A stretch of 64,000 nucleotides of DNA from Betaproteobacteria bacterium. Lineage in GTDB: Bacteria > Pseudomonadota > Gammaproteobacteria > Burkholderiales > Rhodocyclaceae. Position 1 is the stretch's first letter. Every line of letters begins with the position of its first letter. This document shows, one piece after another, positions 33,875 to 45,287 of this stretch. Made by a program: the position numbers and the translations under genes. The notes under the pieces are model-generated. The model did not search any database and had not been told where the DNA came from. It was given only the letters and a program-made list of their open reading frames with translations. Location of the stretch: NCBI GenBank assembly GCA_009782565.1, contig WRIU01000003.1, forward strand, positions 62,001 to 126,000, given 5' to 3'.

Positions 33875-34645
33875 TCAGGGAATACGGTAATGATCCTGCG
33901 TCATGAGATCGACGCCACACTGAAGCCCCTCGATCCAGTCGATGAAGCGGTTGACCATCGCCCTGCCCACGAAACGCGCCCCATGCTGCGGCACGATCTG
34001 CTCGATGTCGAGTTGCCGCGCCATCTGCGCCCAATAGCGGCAAATCCTGTTGGAAATCATGTAGCGGCGGTGGAAACCGGCCATGAAATCAATGTGGGCA
34101 TCGAAATCGGCCACAGGTTTGGCCGCGTCGGAATGATCGAGCAACGAAACGCCGAGGTCGCCCGAAAACAATATCTTGGAGACCGGGTCGTAAATCTGGA
34201 AATTGCCTTCCGAATGCAGAAAGTGAGCTGGAATAGCCTTCAGTTTGCAATTTCCGAGCGGGACTGCCATCCCCTCATCGGGAATGCCGATGATACGGTC
34301 GGTGTAATTGCGCCCGGTGGTGAAGTGCGGCAAAAAGCGCGCCCACAGCTTGGAAATCAACACCCGGCAATTGGTCGTCACCATCCACTTGTTGGCCGAA
34401 GCGATGATGTCCGGGTCTTGGTGCGAGGCGAAGATATAATCGAGGTCACGCGAATAGAAATAACGCGCCATGCTCATCAACAGACCGTTGTAGGTCATGT
34501 TGCCACCCGGTTCGAGCAGTGCGCCATGTTCCCCGTCGACGATCAGGAACTGGTTACACTGTACCGCGTGATCCGACGCCTCATCGACGAGGTCATAGAA
34601 AGCCAAGCAAACATGCCTGCCGTCATTGAAAAGCTCAACTGCCAT
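33875..34645 (-). CDS. ODP-type oxygen-binding diiron protein (MBL fold)
   Basis: The roughly 256-residue protein has the MBL-fold diiron pattern of the oxygen-binding ODP group: FASHQDPDIIAS in the place of HxHxD, AHFLHSEGNFQIYDP, LFSGDLGVSLLD and the C-terminal IVPQHGARF. ODP from Treponema binds oxygen reversibly and takes part in aerotaxis and signalling. It lacks the flavodoxin domain of A-type flavoproteins. ATG 34645 (MAVELFNDG) is taken as start because that is how relatives begin; the frame opens 33 bp earlier. Monocistronic, ending at the shared terminator. Confidence 0.83.
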   Translation of the reverse strand: MAVELFNDGRHVCLAFYDLVDEASDHAVQCNQFLIVDGEHGALLEPGGNMTYNGLLMSMARYFYSRDLDYIFASHQDPDIIASANKWMVTTNCRVLISKLWARFLPHFTTGRNYTDRIIGIPDEGMAVPLGNCKLKAIPAHFLHSEGNFQIYDPVSKILFSGDLGVSLLDHSDAAKPVADFDAHIDFMAGFHRRYMISNRICRYWAQMARQLDIEQIVPQHGARFVGRAMVNRFIDWIEGLQCGVDLMTQDHYRIP

Positions 34646-34780
34646 GGTATTCAGTTGTCCAAAAAAGATTCCGCACATGCGTCCACAGGCGCGTACTCTA
34701 CCGCAGAAGAGCTACATGCGTCACCCTAGTAGCTCCTAATTTCATGGAATCCAACACTTTTCACGCTTTACGCCGCCCTC

Positions 34781-36238
34781 ATGTCACCCACCGACCCCAA
34801 CCCGACACATCCTTTGGCGGATTCCCCGGCACATTCCGCCCCTCCTGACAGGAAAAATACCCGCCAGCTACGTGCGCGCATGAGCCGCATACGCCACATG
34901 TTACCCCTGTTCTCGCCGCGCACTTGGCGAAAACACCTGCTGCTCATGGGCGCGGCGCTGATTGCGGCAACGCTTTCCATTCTGTTTGCCATTGGCGCGG
35001 ACAACGCCATTGAGTTCCACCGGGAACTGATCCGTGATCATGCCTGGATTGCGCTTTTCATCGCGCCCGCCGGTTTCGCCGCCATGGCTTGGCTATCGTG
35101 GCGCCTTTTCCCTGGCACAGAGGGCAGCGGCATTCCGCAGGCCATTGCCGCTTCGCTGTCCGACTCGTCCGAAATTCGTCGACAGTTTCTGTCGATCCGC
35201 ATTGCCGTCTCCAAGATTTTCCTCACCCTCGGCGGATTGCTCGTCGGCGCATCCATCGGCCGCGAAGGCCCTTCCGTGCAAATCGGCGCTTCCGTGATGC
35301 ACACGCTCACCAAGTTCCGCCGTTTCGGCCATATCGGATCGAGCCGTGACTTGATCGCCGCAGGTGCGGGTGCGGGCATCGCCGCTGCATTCAACACCCC
35401 ACTCGGTGGAATCATGTTCGCCATTGAAGAAATGTGCCGCTACCGCACGTTCCGCGCCAACGGCGCGACCCTGGTCTCGGTCATTCTCGCCGGTCTGGCC
35501 TCATTGGCCATTCTCGGCAACTACAACTATTTTGGCCGCACTACGGCGACTCTCACCCTCGGCTGGCCGGGCGGCATATGGCCTGCGCTAGTGGCAGGGG
35601 TGCTCGGCGGATTCCTGGGCGGCGTATTCGCCCGCCTGCTGATTGCCTCCGCAAACGGCCTGCCCGGTGACACCGGCAAGCTCGCCAGGCAGCGCCCGAT
35701 CGTCTTCGCCGCCCTTTGCGGCCTGGGAACCGCCATTCTGGGGCTGATGACCGGCGGCACTATCTACGGCACGGGCTATGCCGAAACACGCGCCGCCCTC
35801 GAAGGCAACGCACAACTGCCCCTCTATTTCATGCTCGCCAAAATGGCGGCGATCTGGCTGGCCTTCGCCGCGCGCATCCCCGGCGGCATCTTTGCCCCAG
35901 CACTCGCCATCGGAGCAGGTATGGGCGCGATCATCACCGCGTTCCTGCCGGAAATCCCCGTTGGAGATCAGACCGCCATCCTCGTGCTCGGCATGGTCGG
36001 CTTCCTGGCCGCGATGACACAGTCGCCGATCACATCCTTCGTCATCGTGATGGAAATGACCGCCAACCACGAGATGCTGCTGCCGCTCATGGCCACTGCC
36101 GTAATCGCCCACGGCATTTCAAGATCGGTCTGCCATGTGCCGCTCTACCACGCTTTAGCCGCGCCAGCCCTCTACCGCGCAGAACGCAAACGGCAGATGC
36201 AGGAAAACGCACCGGGGGGCGACGCTCATTCGATGTGA
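34781..36238 (+). CDS. ClC family chloride channel or transporter
   Basis: The 485-residue membrane protein has the three ClC anion-site motifs: GSGIPQA near residue 112, the GREGPSVQ loop near 166, and GGIFAPALAIG near 367, plus about a dozen helices. ClC proteins move chloride or fluoride or exchange Cl- for H+. The external glutamate of GREGP is present, which in known members indicates an exchanger, not a channel. The N-terminus has an extra Pro-rich cytoplasmic stretch of about 45 residues. No CBS domain. Confidence 0.93.
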   Translation: MSPTDPNPTHPLADSPAHSAPPDRKNTRQLRARMSRIRHMLPLFSPRTWRKHLLLMGAALIAATLSILFAIGADNAIEFHRELIRDHAWIALFIAPAGFAAMAWLSWRLFPGTEGSGIPQAIAASLSDSSEIRRQFLSIRIAVSKIFLTLGGLLVGASIGREGPSVQIGASVMHTLTKFRRFGHIGSSRDLIAAGAGAGIAAAFNTPLGGIMFAIEEMCRYRTFRANGATLVSVILAGLASLAILGNYNYFGRTTATLTLGWPGGIWPALVAGVLGGFLGGVFARLLIASANGLPGDTGKLARQRPIVFAALCGLGTAILGLMTGGTIYGTGYAETRAALEGNAQLPLYFMLAKMAAIWLAFAARIPGGIFAPALAIGAGMGAIITAFLPEIPVGDQTAILVLGMVGFLAAMTQSPITSFVIVMEMTANHEMLLPLMATAVIAHGISRSVCHVPLYHALAAPALYRAERKRQMQENAPGGDAHSM

Positions 36239-37071
36239 CTATCCAGCTCAAACCCCGCGCCATCATCCGCGCCAAGTGCCCCGACGAGCCACGGTAGCGT
36301 CGTCCGTAGGCGTTCCGGCAACACCCACGGCGGATTGACGACATACAGGCCGCAGCCAAACATCCCGAACCCTTCCCGTGGGGCATGGCTAACCTGAAAG
36401 CGCACATCCAGCCAGCTTCCCGCCCCGATTTTTTTCAACTGTTCCGGCAATCTCCGGGATTCGACGCGCGTGAGCAACGGATACCAAAGCACGAAACACC
36501 CGGTTGCAAACCGGCGCAACGCCCCGGCGAGCGTTGTCACCACACGCGAATAATCGGTCTTGACCTCATAGGACGGGTCGATCAGCACCACGGCCCGGCG
36601 TGACGGCGGCGGCAGCAGGGCATCGAGCCCGTCCAGCCCATCGCTGCCGCGCACATGGACGCGGCGCGGCTCGGTACTGAATGTTTGCCGCAATATCCGT
36701 AAATCTTCGGGGTGCAACTCGAATAATTGCAAGTTGTCCCGTTCCCGCGCGAAAGTCATTGCCACGGCAGGGGAACCGGGATAGAACAGCAGCCGCCCGC
36801 CGGGATTGAACTGGCGCACGATCTCCACATAAGCCGCAAGCGGTTCCGGCAAATCATCGCGCGACCACAACCGTTCGATACCACCGGCGAACTCACCCGC
36901 CTTGCCCGCGACCCCGCCATTCAGCGCATAACAGCCCGCCCCCGCATGCGTGTCGATATACGTCCAGGGCTTATCCTTCTTCCGGTAATAGGCAAGCAAC
37001 TCGGCCAACACGAAATGCTTGACGACATCGGCGTGATTCCCGGCATGAAACGCATGGCGGTAACTCAGCAT
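36226..37071 (-). CDS. rlmJ: 23S rRNA (adenine-2030-N6)-methyltransferase RlmJ
   Basis: The 281-residue protein begins MLSYRHAFHAGNHADVVKHFVL, the RlmJ signature, then YIDTHAGAGCYAL (SAM-binding), LFELHPEDLRIL and VLIDPSYEVKTDYSRV, which holds the DPPY-type catalytic motif as DPSY. It methylates A2030 of 23S rRNA. I chose ATG 37071 over the open frame start at 37173 because the upstream residues do not belong to the family. It overlaps the convergent ClC gene end by 13 bp. It is divergent from the superoxide dismutase gene. Confidence 0.93.
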   Translation of the reverse strand: MLSYRHAFHAGNHADVVKHFVLAELLAYYRKKDKPWTYIDTHAGAGCYALNGGVAGKAGEFAGGIERLWSRDDLPEPLAAYVEIVRQFNPGGRLLFYPGSPAVAMTFARERDNLQLFELHPEDLRILRQTFSTEPRRVHVRGSDGLDGLDALLPPPSRRAVVLIDPSYEVKTDYSRVVTTLAGALRRFATGCFVLWYPLLTRVESRRLPEQLKKIGAGSWLDVRFQVSHAPREGFGMFGCGLYVVNPPWVLPERLRTTLPWLVGALGADDGAGFELDSHIE

Positions 37072-37230
37072 ATACAGAAAAAACAACACTAGGGGGACGA
37101 ATGCTATCACTGTATGACACAAAAACCGGCCAGCTTTTGACGGCAAGGAAAGAAACATGACACCATGCAGCATTCCCGTTTTCGGGAATTTCTCGACGTA
37201 GCGCGGTTCTCATTCACAAGGAGGTTTCAA

Positions 37231-37779
37231 ATGAAAAAACTACTCGCTCCCGTCACCCTGTCTATTCTCGCTGGCCTGCTCTCCGCCTGTGCCGGCGGAG
37301 GCAACGCCCCGGTACGGACTGCTGGCGAACCCGCGCCCCCACCGCAGGCTTCCGCCTTGCTCGCGCCTACGCAGGGCAATACCGTCCAGGGAAACGTCAT
37401 CTTCAGGCAGGAGGGAAATGGCGGCATCCAAGTCATTGCTGAAGTCAGCGGACTCACGCCCGGCTCGCACGGTTTCCACATCCATGAAAAAGGCGATTGC
37501 AGCGCGCCGGACGCCTCCAGCGCCGGAGGGCATTTCAATCCCCATCAGACCGCGCACGGCAAGGCTGGCGAAGGCCATGCGGGCGACCTGCCTTCACTGG
37601 AAGCCGACGCTGCGGGCAATGCCAAGCTGAATGTCGTGTTGAACAGCATCACGCTCACCGGCGATCACAGCATCGTAGGCCGTGGCATGATCGTCCATGC
37701 TGCCCCGGATGATTACACCACCCAACCCACCGGCAACGCCGGTGCGCGCGTCGCCTGCGCCGTCATCCAGATGGACTGA
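37231..37779 (+). CDS. sodC: Cu/Zn superoxide dismutase, predicted lipoprotein
   Basis: The 182-residue enzyme has a lipoprotein signal (LLSAC, cleavage before Cys20) and the metal-binding sequence GSHGFHIHEKGDCS with histidines at about 93 and 95, GGHFNPHQTAHG with further ligands, HAGDLPSL, and GRGMIVHAAPDDY with the copper-binding histidine. Two cysteines (GDCSAP and VACAVIQ) form the usual disulfide. It removes superoxide in the periplasm, anchored by lipid. A strong ribosome site AAGGAGG precedes the ATG, and a terminator follows. Confidence 0.94.
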   Translation: MKKLLAPVTLSILAGLLSACAGGGNAPVRTAGEPAPPPQASALLAPTQGNTVQGNVIFRQEGNGGIQVIAEVSGLTPGSHGFHIHEKGDCSAPDASSAGGHFNPHQTAHGKAGEGHAGDLPSLEADAAGNAKLNVVLNSITLTGDHSIVGRGMIVHAAPDDYTTQPTGNAGARVACAVIQMD

Positions 37780-37804
37780 GCACACACAAAATCACCCCTC
37801 TCAC

Positions 37805-37839
37805 CCACCCCTTTCCCGCTTGCGGGAAAGGGGTGGTTT
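37805..37839 (+). terminator. Intrinsic terminator after sodC
   Basis: CCACCCCTTTCCCGC (37805-37819) pairs perfectly over 15 bp with GCGGGAAAGGGGTGG (37822-37836), followed by TTTA. The loop is only two bases, so the stem is somewhat shorter in practice. The hairpin is close in base content to the CCCTCTCCC palindromes at 54.9 kb and could be a relative. Confidence 0.7.
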
Positions 37840-37905
37840 ATGTACGGTAATCCCCTCTAAGCCCACTCAGGAGTAGTTGGCGGAAGCGATCCGTGGAAGT
37901 ACTGG

Positions 37906-38847
37906 TCATTTCCACGCTCCCCGGATTGCCGCAATGCCGTGTGCGCCGGATAGGCGCGCGGTTTCCATATCGCTATCCTCCAGCCCGCCGAGCGCAAATA
38001 CCGGCAGAGGGAGCCCCAAGGCAAGCGCCGCAAGGCCTTCCCAACCCAAGACTTCGCCGCCAGGATGGGTGGCCGTGCGCTTTACCGCGCCGAGAAGCAC
38101 GTAGTCGAGCTTGAGCGCGCTGGCGTGTTCGAGTTCGGCGCGGGTGTGGCAGGAGGCTCCCGCCCATGCAAAATCTGGGCGCGAGTGGCTTGCCATCAAT
38201 CGCGCCGCCGTGAGGTGAAGGCCATCGGCTCCGGCTTTGCGCGCCAGTTCCGGTTCGCCGTTGACCAAGGCCAGCGCACCCGCCGCGTGTGCGCGGCGAA
38301 CAGTTTCCTTCGTGAATGCCCGCCGCGCAGGCATGGGTAAAGCGTTTTCCCGTATCAGGACAAAGCGCAGCCCCGATTGCAGGGCATGATCGAGGGCGGC
38401 AAGCTGGGGTTCGACGCCAATCGAAGCGGCATGGGTAATCCCTATCCGGCGCGGCAGGGCAAGCGCCCTGAGGATAGGCCCATTGGCGGGCAGCATCGGC
38501 GCAGGCGCGTCCGGGCTGCCGGGCATGACCCAGTCCAGCGCGTCATGGACGCAAGCGCGGATTTCGCCCTGCCATTGCGCGACTTCAAAGAAGTGCAGCC
38601 GGACGCGGGCGTGTTCATAAGTATGTGTGCGCGTAAGCCACGGATAAAGGCGCTCGGCCCGCAGCCCCAATTCTTCGCTGAGTTCGCGGCATAGCGCCTC
38701 TGCGGGCGATTCCCCCGGCTCGACCTTGCCGCCGGGGAATTCCCAGTAACCCGGATAAAAGCTCCCCGGCGCACGCCGTCCGAGAAGAAAACGGCCATCG
38801 TTGCGGGTAATGATTCCGGCGGCGACATCGACGGTTTCTGGGTTCAA
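37906..38847 (-). CDS. Nudix (MutT-type) hydrolase fused to ThiE/TenI-like domain
   Basis: The 313-residue protein has two domains. Residues 1-130 are a MutT-type Nudix hydrolase with box GGKVEPGESPAEALCRELSEE (here at about 38-58), the enzyme that removes 8-oxo-dGTP from the nucleotide pool. Residues about 140-313 form a TIM-barrel of the thiamine phosphate synthase/TenI type (GADGLHLTAARL, ASCHTRAELEHA, YVLLGAVKRTATHPGG, PVFALGGL). This fusion is frequent in betaproteobacteria. The ThiE-like half may be catalytically inactive or have another role; the sequence does not settle it. Confidence 0.92.
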   Translation of the reverse strand: MNPETVDVAAGIITRNDGRFLLGRRAPGSFYPGYWEFPGGKVEPGESPAEALCRELSEELGLRAERLYPWLTRTHTYEHARVRLHFFEVAQWQGEIRACVHDALDWVMPGSPDAPAPMLPANGPILRALALPRRIGITHAASIGVEPQLAALDHALQSGLRFVLIRENALPMPARRAFTKETVRRAHAAGALALVNGEPELARKAGADGLHLTAARLMASHSRPDFAWAGASCHTRAELEHASALKLDYVLLGAVKRTATHPGGEVLGWEGLAALALGLPLPVFALGGLEDSDMETARLSGAHGIAAIRGAWK

Positions 38848-38978
38848 GTGGCCTTTTCATCTCCGGTGTATGGCCTGCATACCCCAATTGACGCATGTAC
38901 TCCTATCTGTTCGGCAAGCCCGTTCCGATTGAAGAATGCGAGCACGACTGCCGGATTCGGCAATAAAATCAATACTAC

Positions 38979-40292
<1,314 letters not shown>

Positions 40293-41450
40293 TTACTCTC
40301 CATGAAACGCGGCCACCACCCAGCGGCCATCACGCTTCACCAGTTGCCGGTCACAGCCGAGTTCTTCCCATGTGCCTTCGTGGCCGGGCAGCGCGTCGAT
40401 GACGGTTTCGCCCGCCGCCCGCAATTTCGTGATCTCAATCTGCAATGCCTGATCTCTTTCCAGCGGAGCGAGAATGGCTCCGGGCAGCGCGGCCACGGGC
40501 AAGCAGCGCGCGAGTTCCCGCAGGTCGAGGCTGAAACCGGTTGCCGCGCGGGCACGGCCAAAGTTTTCGGCCACACAGTCGTAACGCCCGCCCATTGCCA
40601 GCGCCGAAGGCGCGCCACCGCCGTAGGCGGCGAACACCAAGCCACTGTGATAGTGGTAGCCGCGCATGTCTGCCAGATCGAAACTGAGAGGCAAATCGGC
40701 CAGTTCGAGGGCGATCTGGCACAGTTCATCGAGGGCGGCACTCACCTGTGGCATCTGGGGCAAGCGCGCTCTGGCGGCATCGAGCATTTCCGCACCGCCG
40801 TAAAGTTCTGGTAAGGCAAGAATAGCCTTTCGCGCGACGCAGTCCTTTACGTCGGCAAGCAGTGCACGCAACCCAGGAATGTCTTTGGCTTGCAACAGGC
40901 TGAAGGCGTCGAACCGGGCGACATCATCCAGCCCGGCGCTATCGGCCAGGGCATGAAAAAGCCCGACATGGCTAATGTCGAGGCGCATCAGGGGAACATC
41001 CGCCAGCCGTAGCGCCTCGGCAAGCAGCCGGAGCACTTCGACATCGGCTTCCAACCCGGCATGGCCGTAGAGTTCGGCGCCGAGTTGCAGGGGTTCGCGC
41101 GTCGCGGTCAGGGAGGAAGGCCGTGTTCGCAGAACGCTACCGCAGTAGCAGAGCCTGGAGACGCCTGCGCGGTTGAGCAGGTGCGAGTCGATGCGCGTTA
41201 CCTGGGGCGTCATGTCGGCGCGCACACCCATCGCGCGCCCGGAGAGTTGATCGACCAGTTGATAAGTGCACAGCTTCAAGTCCTGCCCCGCGCCGGTCGT
41301 CAGGGCGTCGAGGTATTCGATAAGCGGCGGGATCACCAGTTGGTAGCCGCGCGCACGGAAAGCATCAAGCAGGCGGCGGCGCAATTCTTCGAGCCGGGCG
41401 GCTTCGTCCGGCAGGGCATCCTGGATGAAATCGGGCAAACCCCAGCGCAT
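40293..41450 (-). CDS. hisZ: ATP phosphoribosyltransferase regulatory subunit HisZ
   Basis: The 385-residue protein is a paralogue of histidyl-tRNA synthetase that activates short-form HisG in histidine synthesis. [17 protein letters not shown] and [23 protein letters not shown], then FRADMT-type motif [13 protein letters not shown] and [12 protein letters not shown] are visible; it lacks the C-terminal anticodon domain. ATG 41450 is chosen over the long upstream open frame. It has 3 nt to purA. hisG itself is not in the window. A true hisS lies 7 kb away in the same series. Confidence 0.95.
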   Translation of the reverse strand: MRWGLPDFIQDALPDEAARLEELRRRLLDAFRARGYQLVIPPLIEYLDALTTGAGQDLKLCTYQLVDQLSGRAMGVRADMTPQVTRIDSHLLNRAGVSRLCYCGSVLRTRPSSLTATREPLQLGAELYGHAGLEADVEVLRLLAEALRLADVPLMRLDISHVGLFHALADSAGLDDVARFDAFSLLQAKDIPGLRALLADVKDCVARKAILALPELYGGAEMLDAARARLPQMPQVSAALDELCQIALELADLPLSFDLADMRGYHYHSGLVFAAYGGGAPSALAMGGRYDCVAENFGRARAATGFSLDLRELARCLPVAALPGAILAPLERDQALQIEITKLRAAGETVIDALPGHEGTWEELGCDRQLVKRDGRWVVAAFHGE

Positions 41451-41464
41451 CGGTCGTATCTTTC

Positions 41465-41653
41465 CTAAAGTGACAGCAATATCAGCAGGGCAATCCCCCC
41501 CAACGTGACGGACAGCCCGATAGTGCGTATCTGCCCGTCCCGCATGGCGGTGAGATGGCGGAAAACTTCCCGCCACAGGGCGGGGGCGAACAAGGGTACG
41601 CACCCTTCGAGAATCAGCATCAGGGCAATGGCGGTGAGCAGCGTATTGCCCAT
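41465..41653 (-). CDS. DUF2065 small membrane protein
   Basis: The 62-residue protein has two hydrophobic helices ([18 protein letters not shown] and [19 protein letters not shown]) separated by a short charged loop [18 protein letters not shown]. This is the DUF2065 family, found between hflC and hisZ in betaproteobacteria and near hflKC in others. Function unknown; its fixed place suggests a link to the HflKC complex. It is 14 nt upstream of hisZ and 12 nt after hflC. Confidence 0.9.
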   Translation of the reverse strand: MGNTLLTAIALMLILEGCVPLFAPALWREVFRHLTAMRDGQIRTIGLSVTLGGIALLILLSL

Positions 41654-41665
41654 CGGAGGCAGCCT

Positions 41666-42544
41666 TCAGCGTTTGCCCTGGGGAGATTTCAGGTACTTGA
41701 AGAAATCCGAGTCCGGCGCAACGACGATGAAGTCATCCTTGCCCGCAAAGGAAGCGCGATAGGCCTCCAGGCTGCGATAGAACGAGTAGAACTCCGGGTC
41801 GGCATTGTATGCCTCGGCATAAATCGCGGCGGCCTTGGCATCGCCCTCGCCCTTGATCTGCAAGGCATCGCTTCGCGCCTGGGCAACGATGATGTCGCGC
41901 TGACGATCGGCATCGGCGCGTATCCTCTCGGAATCCGCCTCGCCACGGGAACGCCGCTCGTTGGCGACCCGCTTTCTCTCGGCCTCCATCCTCGAATAAA
42001 CGTTGCCGGAGACCTCCGACGGGTATTCGACGCGCTTGAGCCGCACATCGACGATTTCGACTCCGATAGAGCGCGCGTCTTTGTTGGCGCGTTCGCCCAT
42101 TTGCCGCATGATGACCTCGCGTTCGCCGGAGATGACGTCATGTACGGTGCGTCTTCCGAATTCTTCGCGCAAACCGGCATTAACTGCCTGATTGAGTCGG
42201 ATTTTGGCGCGCGACTCATCGCCCGAGACGGCCTGGTAGTAGAGCTTGGGATCGACAATCCGCCATTTGACGAAGTAATCGACGATGACGTTTTGTTTCT
42301 CGGAGGTCAGGAAACGCTCCGAATCGGACATGTCCATCGTCAGGATGCGGCGGTCGAAATAACGCACGTTCTGGATGAGCGGCAGTTTGAACTTCAAGCC
42401 CGGTTCCTTGATGACGTCCTTGACTTCACCAAGCTGGAAGGTAATCGCGTACTCGCGCTGGTCGACGATGAATATCGACATGTAGCAAAAAGCCAGCACC
42501 AGGAACAATACGCTGGCAATAAGGACTGTTTTGTCGCGCATCAA
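41666..42544 (-). CDS. hflC: HflC, regulator of FtsH protease
   Basis: The 292-residue SPFH/prohibitin-domain protein has one N-terminal membrane anchor ([21 protein letters not shown]) and periplasmic domain with the conserved [33 protein letters not shown] and [27 protein letters not shown] coiled region. Together with HflK it forms a large cage around FtsH in the inner membrane. Start ATG 42544 overlaps the hflK stop by 4 bp. Complete. Confidence 0.97.
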   Translation of the reverse strand: MMRDKTVLIASVLFLVLAFCYMSIFIVDQREYAITFQLGEVKDVIKEPGLKFKLPLIQNVRYFDRRILTMDMSDSERFLTSEKQNVIVDYFVKWRIVDPKLYYQAVSGDESRAKIRLNQAVNAGLREEFGRRTVHDVISGEREVIMRQMGERANKDARSIGVEIVDVRLKRVEYPSEVSGNVYSRMEAERKRVANERRSRGEADSERIRADADRQRDIIVAQARSDALQIKGEGDAKAAAIYAEAYNADPEFYSFYRSLEAYRASFAGKDDFIVVAPDSDFFKYLKSPQGKR

Positions 42545-43836
42545 AGGTCTCCCCGGTTACGGTCACGCATGAAATCCCGATCACGCAGGCCGCTTTGCGG
42601 AGAAGCGGGCGGAGTGGATGACGGCGGCGAAGACGGTTGCGCGGGTTCGGACGCTGCATTGCCCGCAGCAGACGCGCGCCCGCTCGATGGTTGCTGGACG
42701 AGTTTGTCGAGCGGCAGGTACAGGAGGTTGCTGCTGCCCTTGTTGTCGATCATGACCTTGCTGGTGCTGGAGAGAACGTCCTGCACGGCATCGAGGTACA
42801 TGCGCTCGCGCGTCACCTGTGGGGCGCGTTTGAACTCGGAGAAGACCTGCTTGAACCGGGCGGTTTCGCCCTCGGCCTTGGCAATCACGCTGGCGCGGTA
42901 GGCCTCGGATTCTGCGCGCAACCGGGAAGCCGTCCCCTGGGCGGCGGGAATGACATTGTTGGCGTAAGCCTCGCCTTCGTTTTTCTTTCGTTCCTGATCT
43001 TGCGTGGCTCTGGTGGCATCGTCGAAGGCTGCCTGCACCTGTTCGGGCGGCTGCACTTCTTCCATCGTCACGCGGCTGACCTGGATGCCGGATTTGTAGC
43101 GATCCAGGATGTCCTGAATCAGCTTTTGCGTCGATGCAGCGATCTGCTCCCGACCCTCGTAGAGCACGAAGTCCATCTTGCTTTTACCGACGATTTCGCG
43201 CATCGCGGTTTCCGCGATCTGGCGCACGAATTCCTCGTTGGGATCACGGTTTTCAAAGATGAAATCCCTGGGACCGCGCTCGTTGTTGAATTCGTCGCGT
43301 TCCGTCTTGAGCACGTATTGGACGGCAAACTGAACGGCAACGATGTTCTGGTCGTCCGTAAGCATCAGGGCGCGCGCATTGCCCTGGCTGCCGACGGAGA
43401 CGGTGCGTAGTCCCGTGAGGTCGACGATTTCGTGCGTCTCGAAAGGCCGGGGCAAACGCCAGTTCAGGCCAGGATCGGTGACGGTACGGTATTTTCCCAA
43501 ACGCAATACGACGCCGCGCTCGTTGGTATCGACGGTGTAGAAGCCACTGCCGAGCCAGATCACAAGCACGATCAGCACCAACATGCCCAGCCCGCCGCCA
43601 AACTGTTTGAAAGACGGCAAGGTGGGACGCCCCCCTCCCCCTCCGGGACCGATTGGGCCACCTTCGCGGCGGCGTCCGAAGATACCGGACAGGCGCTTAT
43701 TAAAGTCCTGCCAGATTTCTTCTAAATCGGGCGGACCCTGTTCATCGCCGCGTCTGCCGCCGCGTCCGCCGTTACCGTTATTGTCGCGGTTGCCCCAATG
43801 CGGATCATTGGGCGACATGAGAATGCCTGTATTCAT
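42541..43836 (-). CDS. hflK: HflK, regulator of FtsH protease
   Basis: The 431-residue protein has an N-terminal Gly/Asn-rich cytoplasmic segment (NRDNNGNGGRGGRRGDEQ), a membrane helix (LGMLVLIVLVIWLGSGF) and an SPFH domain with YTVDTNERGVVLRLGKY and QYVLKTERDEFNNERGPRDF. A Pro/Ser-rich C-terminal tail ends in the [14 protein letters not shown] sequence. HflK and HflC control FtsH. ATG 43836 overlaps the hflX stop (ATGA); ATG 43818 (MSPNDPHWG) is the usual family start and is also possible. Confidence 0.96.
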   Translation of the reverse strand: MNTGILMSPNDPHWGNRDNNGNGGRGGRRGDEQGPPDLEEIWQDFNKRLSGIFGRRREGGPIGPGGGGGRPTLPSFKQFGGGLGMLVLIVLVIWLGSGFYTVDTNERGVVLRLGKYRTVTDPGLNWRLPRPFETHEIVDLTGLRTVSVGSQGNARALMLTDDQNIVAVQFAVQYVLKTERDEFNNERGPRDFIFENRDPNEEFVRQIAETAMREIVGKSKMDFVLYEGREQIAASTQKLIQDILDRYKSGIQVSRVTMEEVQPPEQVQAAFDDATRATQDQERKKNEGEAYANNVIPAAQGTASRLRAESEAYRASVIAKAEGETARFKQVFSEFKRAPQVTRERMYLDAVQDVLSSTSKVMIDNKGSSNLLYLPLDKLVQQPSSGRASAAGNAASEPAQPSSPPSSTPPASPQSGLRDRDFMRDRNRGDL

Positions 43837-45011
43837 TTATCACAAGGAAGCGAAACGCCTTCAAATTGATGTGGATTGAAACGAGTCGCGTCGAGATCGG
43901 ACGAATGGGAACCGCTATCAGGTTCGGCTGCGAAAGCCTCGGCGGCATCGCCAAGCACGGCGCGCAAAAACTGGAGCCCTTCGCCCGTGCGGGCGCTCAA
44001 AAAAACGCGTTCGATTCTATCACAATCGCCCCGGAGAACCGCAGGTGCAGCATGGGTCAGGTCGATCTTGTTCCAGACTTCGATCCTCGGCACGTCGGCT
44101 GCACCGATTTCATCGAGCACCACATTGACCGCGCCAATCTGAGCCTCGCGGTCTTCGCTCGATGCGTCGACGACGTGCAGCAGCAGGTCGGCGCTCGCAG
44201 TCTCTTCGAGCGTGGCATGGAAGGCGGCCACCAGCGCATGGGGCAAATCGCGGATGAACCCGACCGTGTCCGAGAGCACGATGTTCTCCGCCCCGGCAAA
44301 CATCCGCCGCGAGGTCGTATCCAAGGTGGCAAAGAGTTGATCTGCCGCATAGGCTCCTGCCCTGGTGAGCGCATTGAACAGGGTCGATTTGCCCGCGTTG
44401 GTGTAGCCGACCAGCGACACCGTAAACACGTCGCGGCGTTCGCGGGCGCGCCGCCGGGTGTGGCGTTGCTTTTCGAGCTTGGCCAGCCTGGATTTGAGCA
44501 GCCTGACACGGTCGCCGAGCAGCCGCCGGTCGGTTTCAAGCTGCTTTTCGCCAGGGCCGCGCAGGCCGATACCGCCCTTTTGCCGTTCGAGGTGAGTCCA
44601 TCCCCGTACCAGCCGGGTCGCCAGATGGCTCAACTGCGCCAGTTCAACCTGCAATTTGCCTTCGTGGCTTTTCGCACGCAGGGCGAAAATATCCAGGATC
44701 AACGCGGTGCGGTCGATAACCCGGCGCTGGAGGGCTCGTTCGAGATTGCGCTGTTGGGCAGGCGACAAAGCATGGTTGAAGATCACCAGGTCGGCATCGT
44801 GCGCGCACAAGGCTTCGGTAATTTCCTCAACCTTGCCCCGTCCGGCAAACAGCGCCGGGTCGGGCGCGTTACGACGCCCGGAGACCACCGCTTCAACTGT
44901 GGCCCCCGCGCTGGAGGCCAGCAGTTTCAGTTCACCCAGGCGCTCATCGAGCCCCCCTTGACCAAGATCGAGCTGAACCACAATGGCCCGCTCGCCGGGG
45001 CGTTCAAACAT
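43833..45011 (-). CDS. hflX: GTPase HflX
   Basis: The 392-residue ribosome-splitting GTPase has an N-terminal domain (VSGRRNAPDPALFAGRGKVEEI, HALSPAQQRNLERAL), a coiled region (GIGLRGPGEKQLETDRRLL) and a G domain with GYTNAGKSTLFN, DTVGFI and NKIDL. It rescues stalled ribosomes. The gene lies between hfq and hflK as usual. The C-terminal domain is short, ending SLPCDK. ATG 45011 is 27 nt from the hfq stop. Confidence 0.96.
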   Translation of the reverse strand: MFERPGERAIVVQLDLGQGGLDERLGELKLLASSAGATVEAVVSGRRNAPDPALFAGRGKVEEITEALCAHDADLVIFNHALSPAQQRNLERALQRRVIDRTALILDIFALRAKSHEGKLQVELAQLSHLATRLVRGWTHLERQKGGIGLRGPGEKQLETDRRLLGDRVRLLKSRLAKLEKQRHTRRRARERRDVFTVSLVGYTNAGKSTLFNALTRAGAYAADQLFATLDTTSRRMFAGAENIVLSDTVGFIRDLPHALVAAFHATLEETASADLLLHVVDASSEDREAQIGAVNVVLDEIGAADVPRIEVWNKIDLTHAAPAVLRGDCDRIERVFLSARTGEGLQFLRAVLGDAAEAFAAEPDSGSHSSDLDATRFNPHQFEGVSLPCDK

Positions 45012-45038
45012 ACTTGTGCCGGTGAAGGCGGATGGCGT

Positions 45039-45287
45039 TCAGTTACCGCCCCCGTCGTCGTCCTGTTGCTGGATCGTGACCGGACGGCTTGGCACGATGG
45101 TCGAAATGGCGTGTTTGTAGACCATCTGTGTCACGGTATTCTTGAGCAGCACGACGTACTGATCGAAAGATTCGATCTGCCCTTGCAGCTTGATGCCGTT
45201 GACAAGGTAGATGGAAACCGGAACATGCTCCCGCCGCAGCGTGTTCAGGAACGGGTCTTGTAGAAGCTGGCCCTTGTTGTTGCTCAT
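45039..45287 (-). CDS. hfq: RNA chaperone Hfq
   Basis: The 82-residue protein has the Sm1 region ([41 protein letters not shown]) and Sm2 ([14 protein letters not shown]), and a short C-terminal tail rich in Asp and Gly (QQDDDGGGN). It pairs small RNAs with mRNAs. ATG 45287 gives [15 protein letters not shown]; the longer open frame does not belong. The 108-bp region upstream of it, after der, is the one longer gap in this part of the series and likely holds a promoter. Confidence 0.97.
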   Translation of the reverse strand: MSNNKGQLLQDPFLNTLRREHVPVSIYLVNGIKLQGQIESFDQYVVLLKNTVTQMVYKHAISTIVPSRPVTIQQQDDDGGGN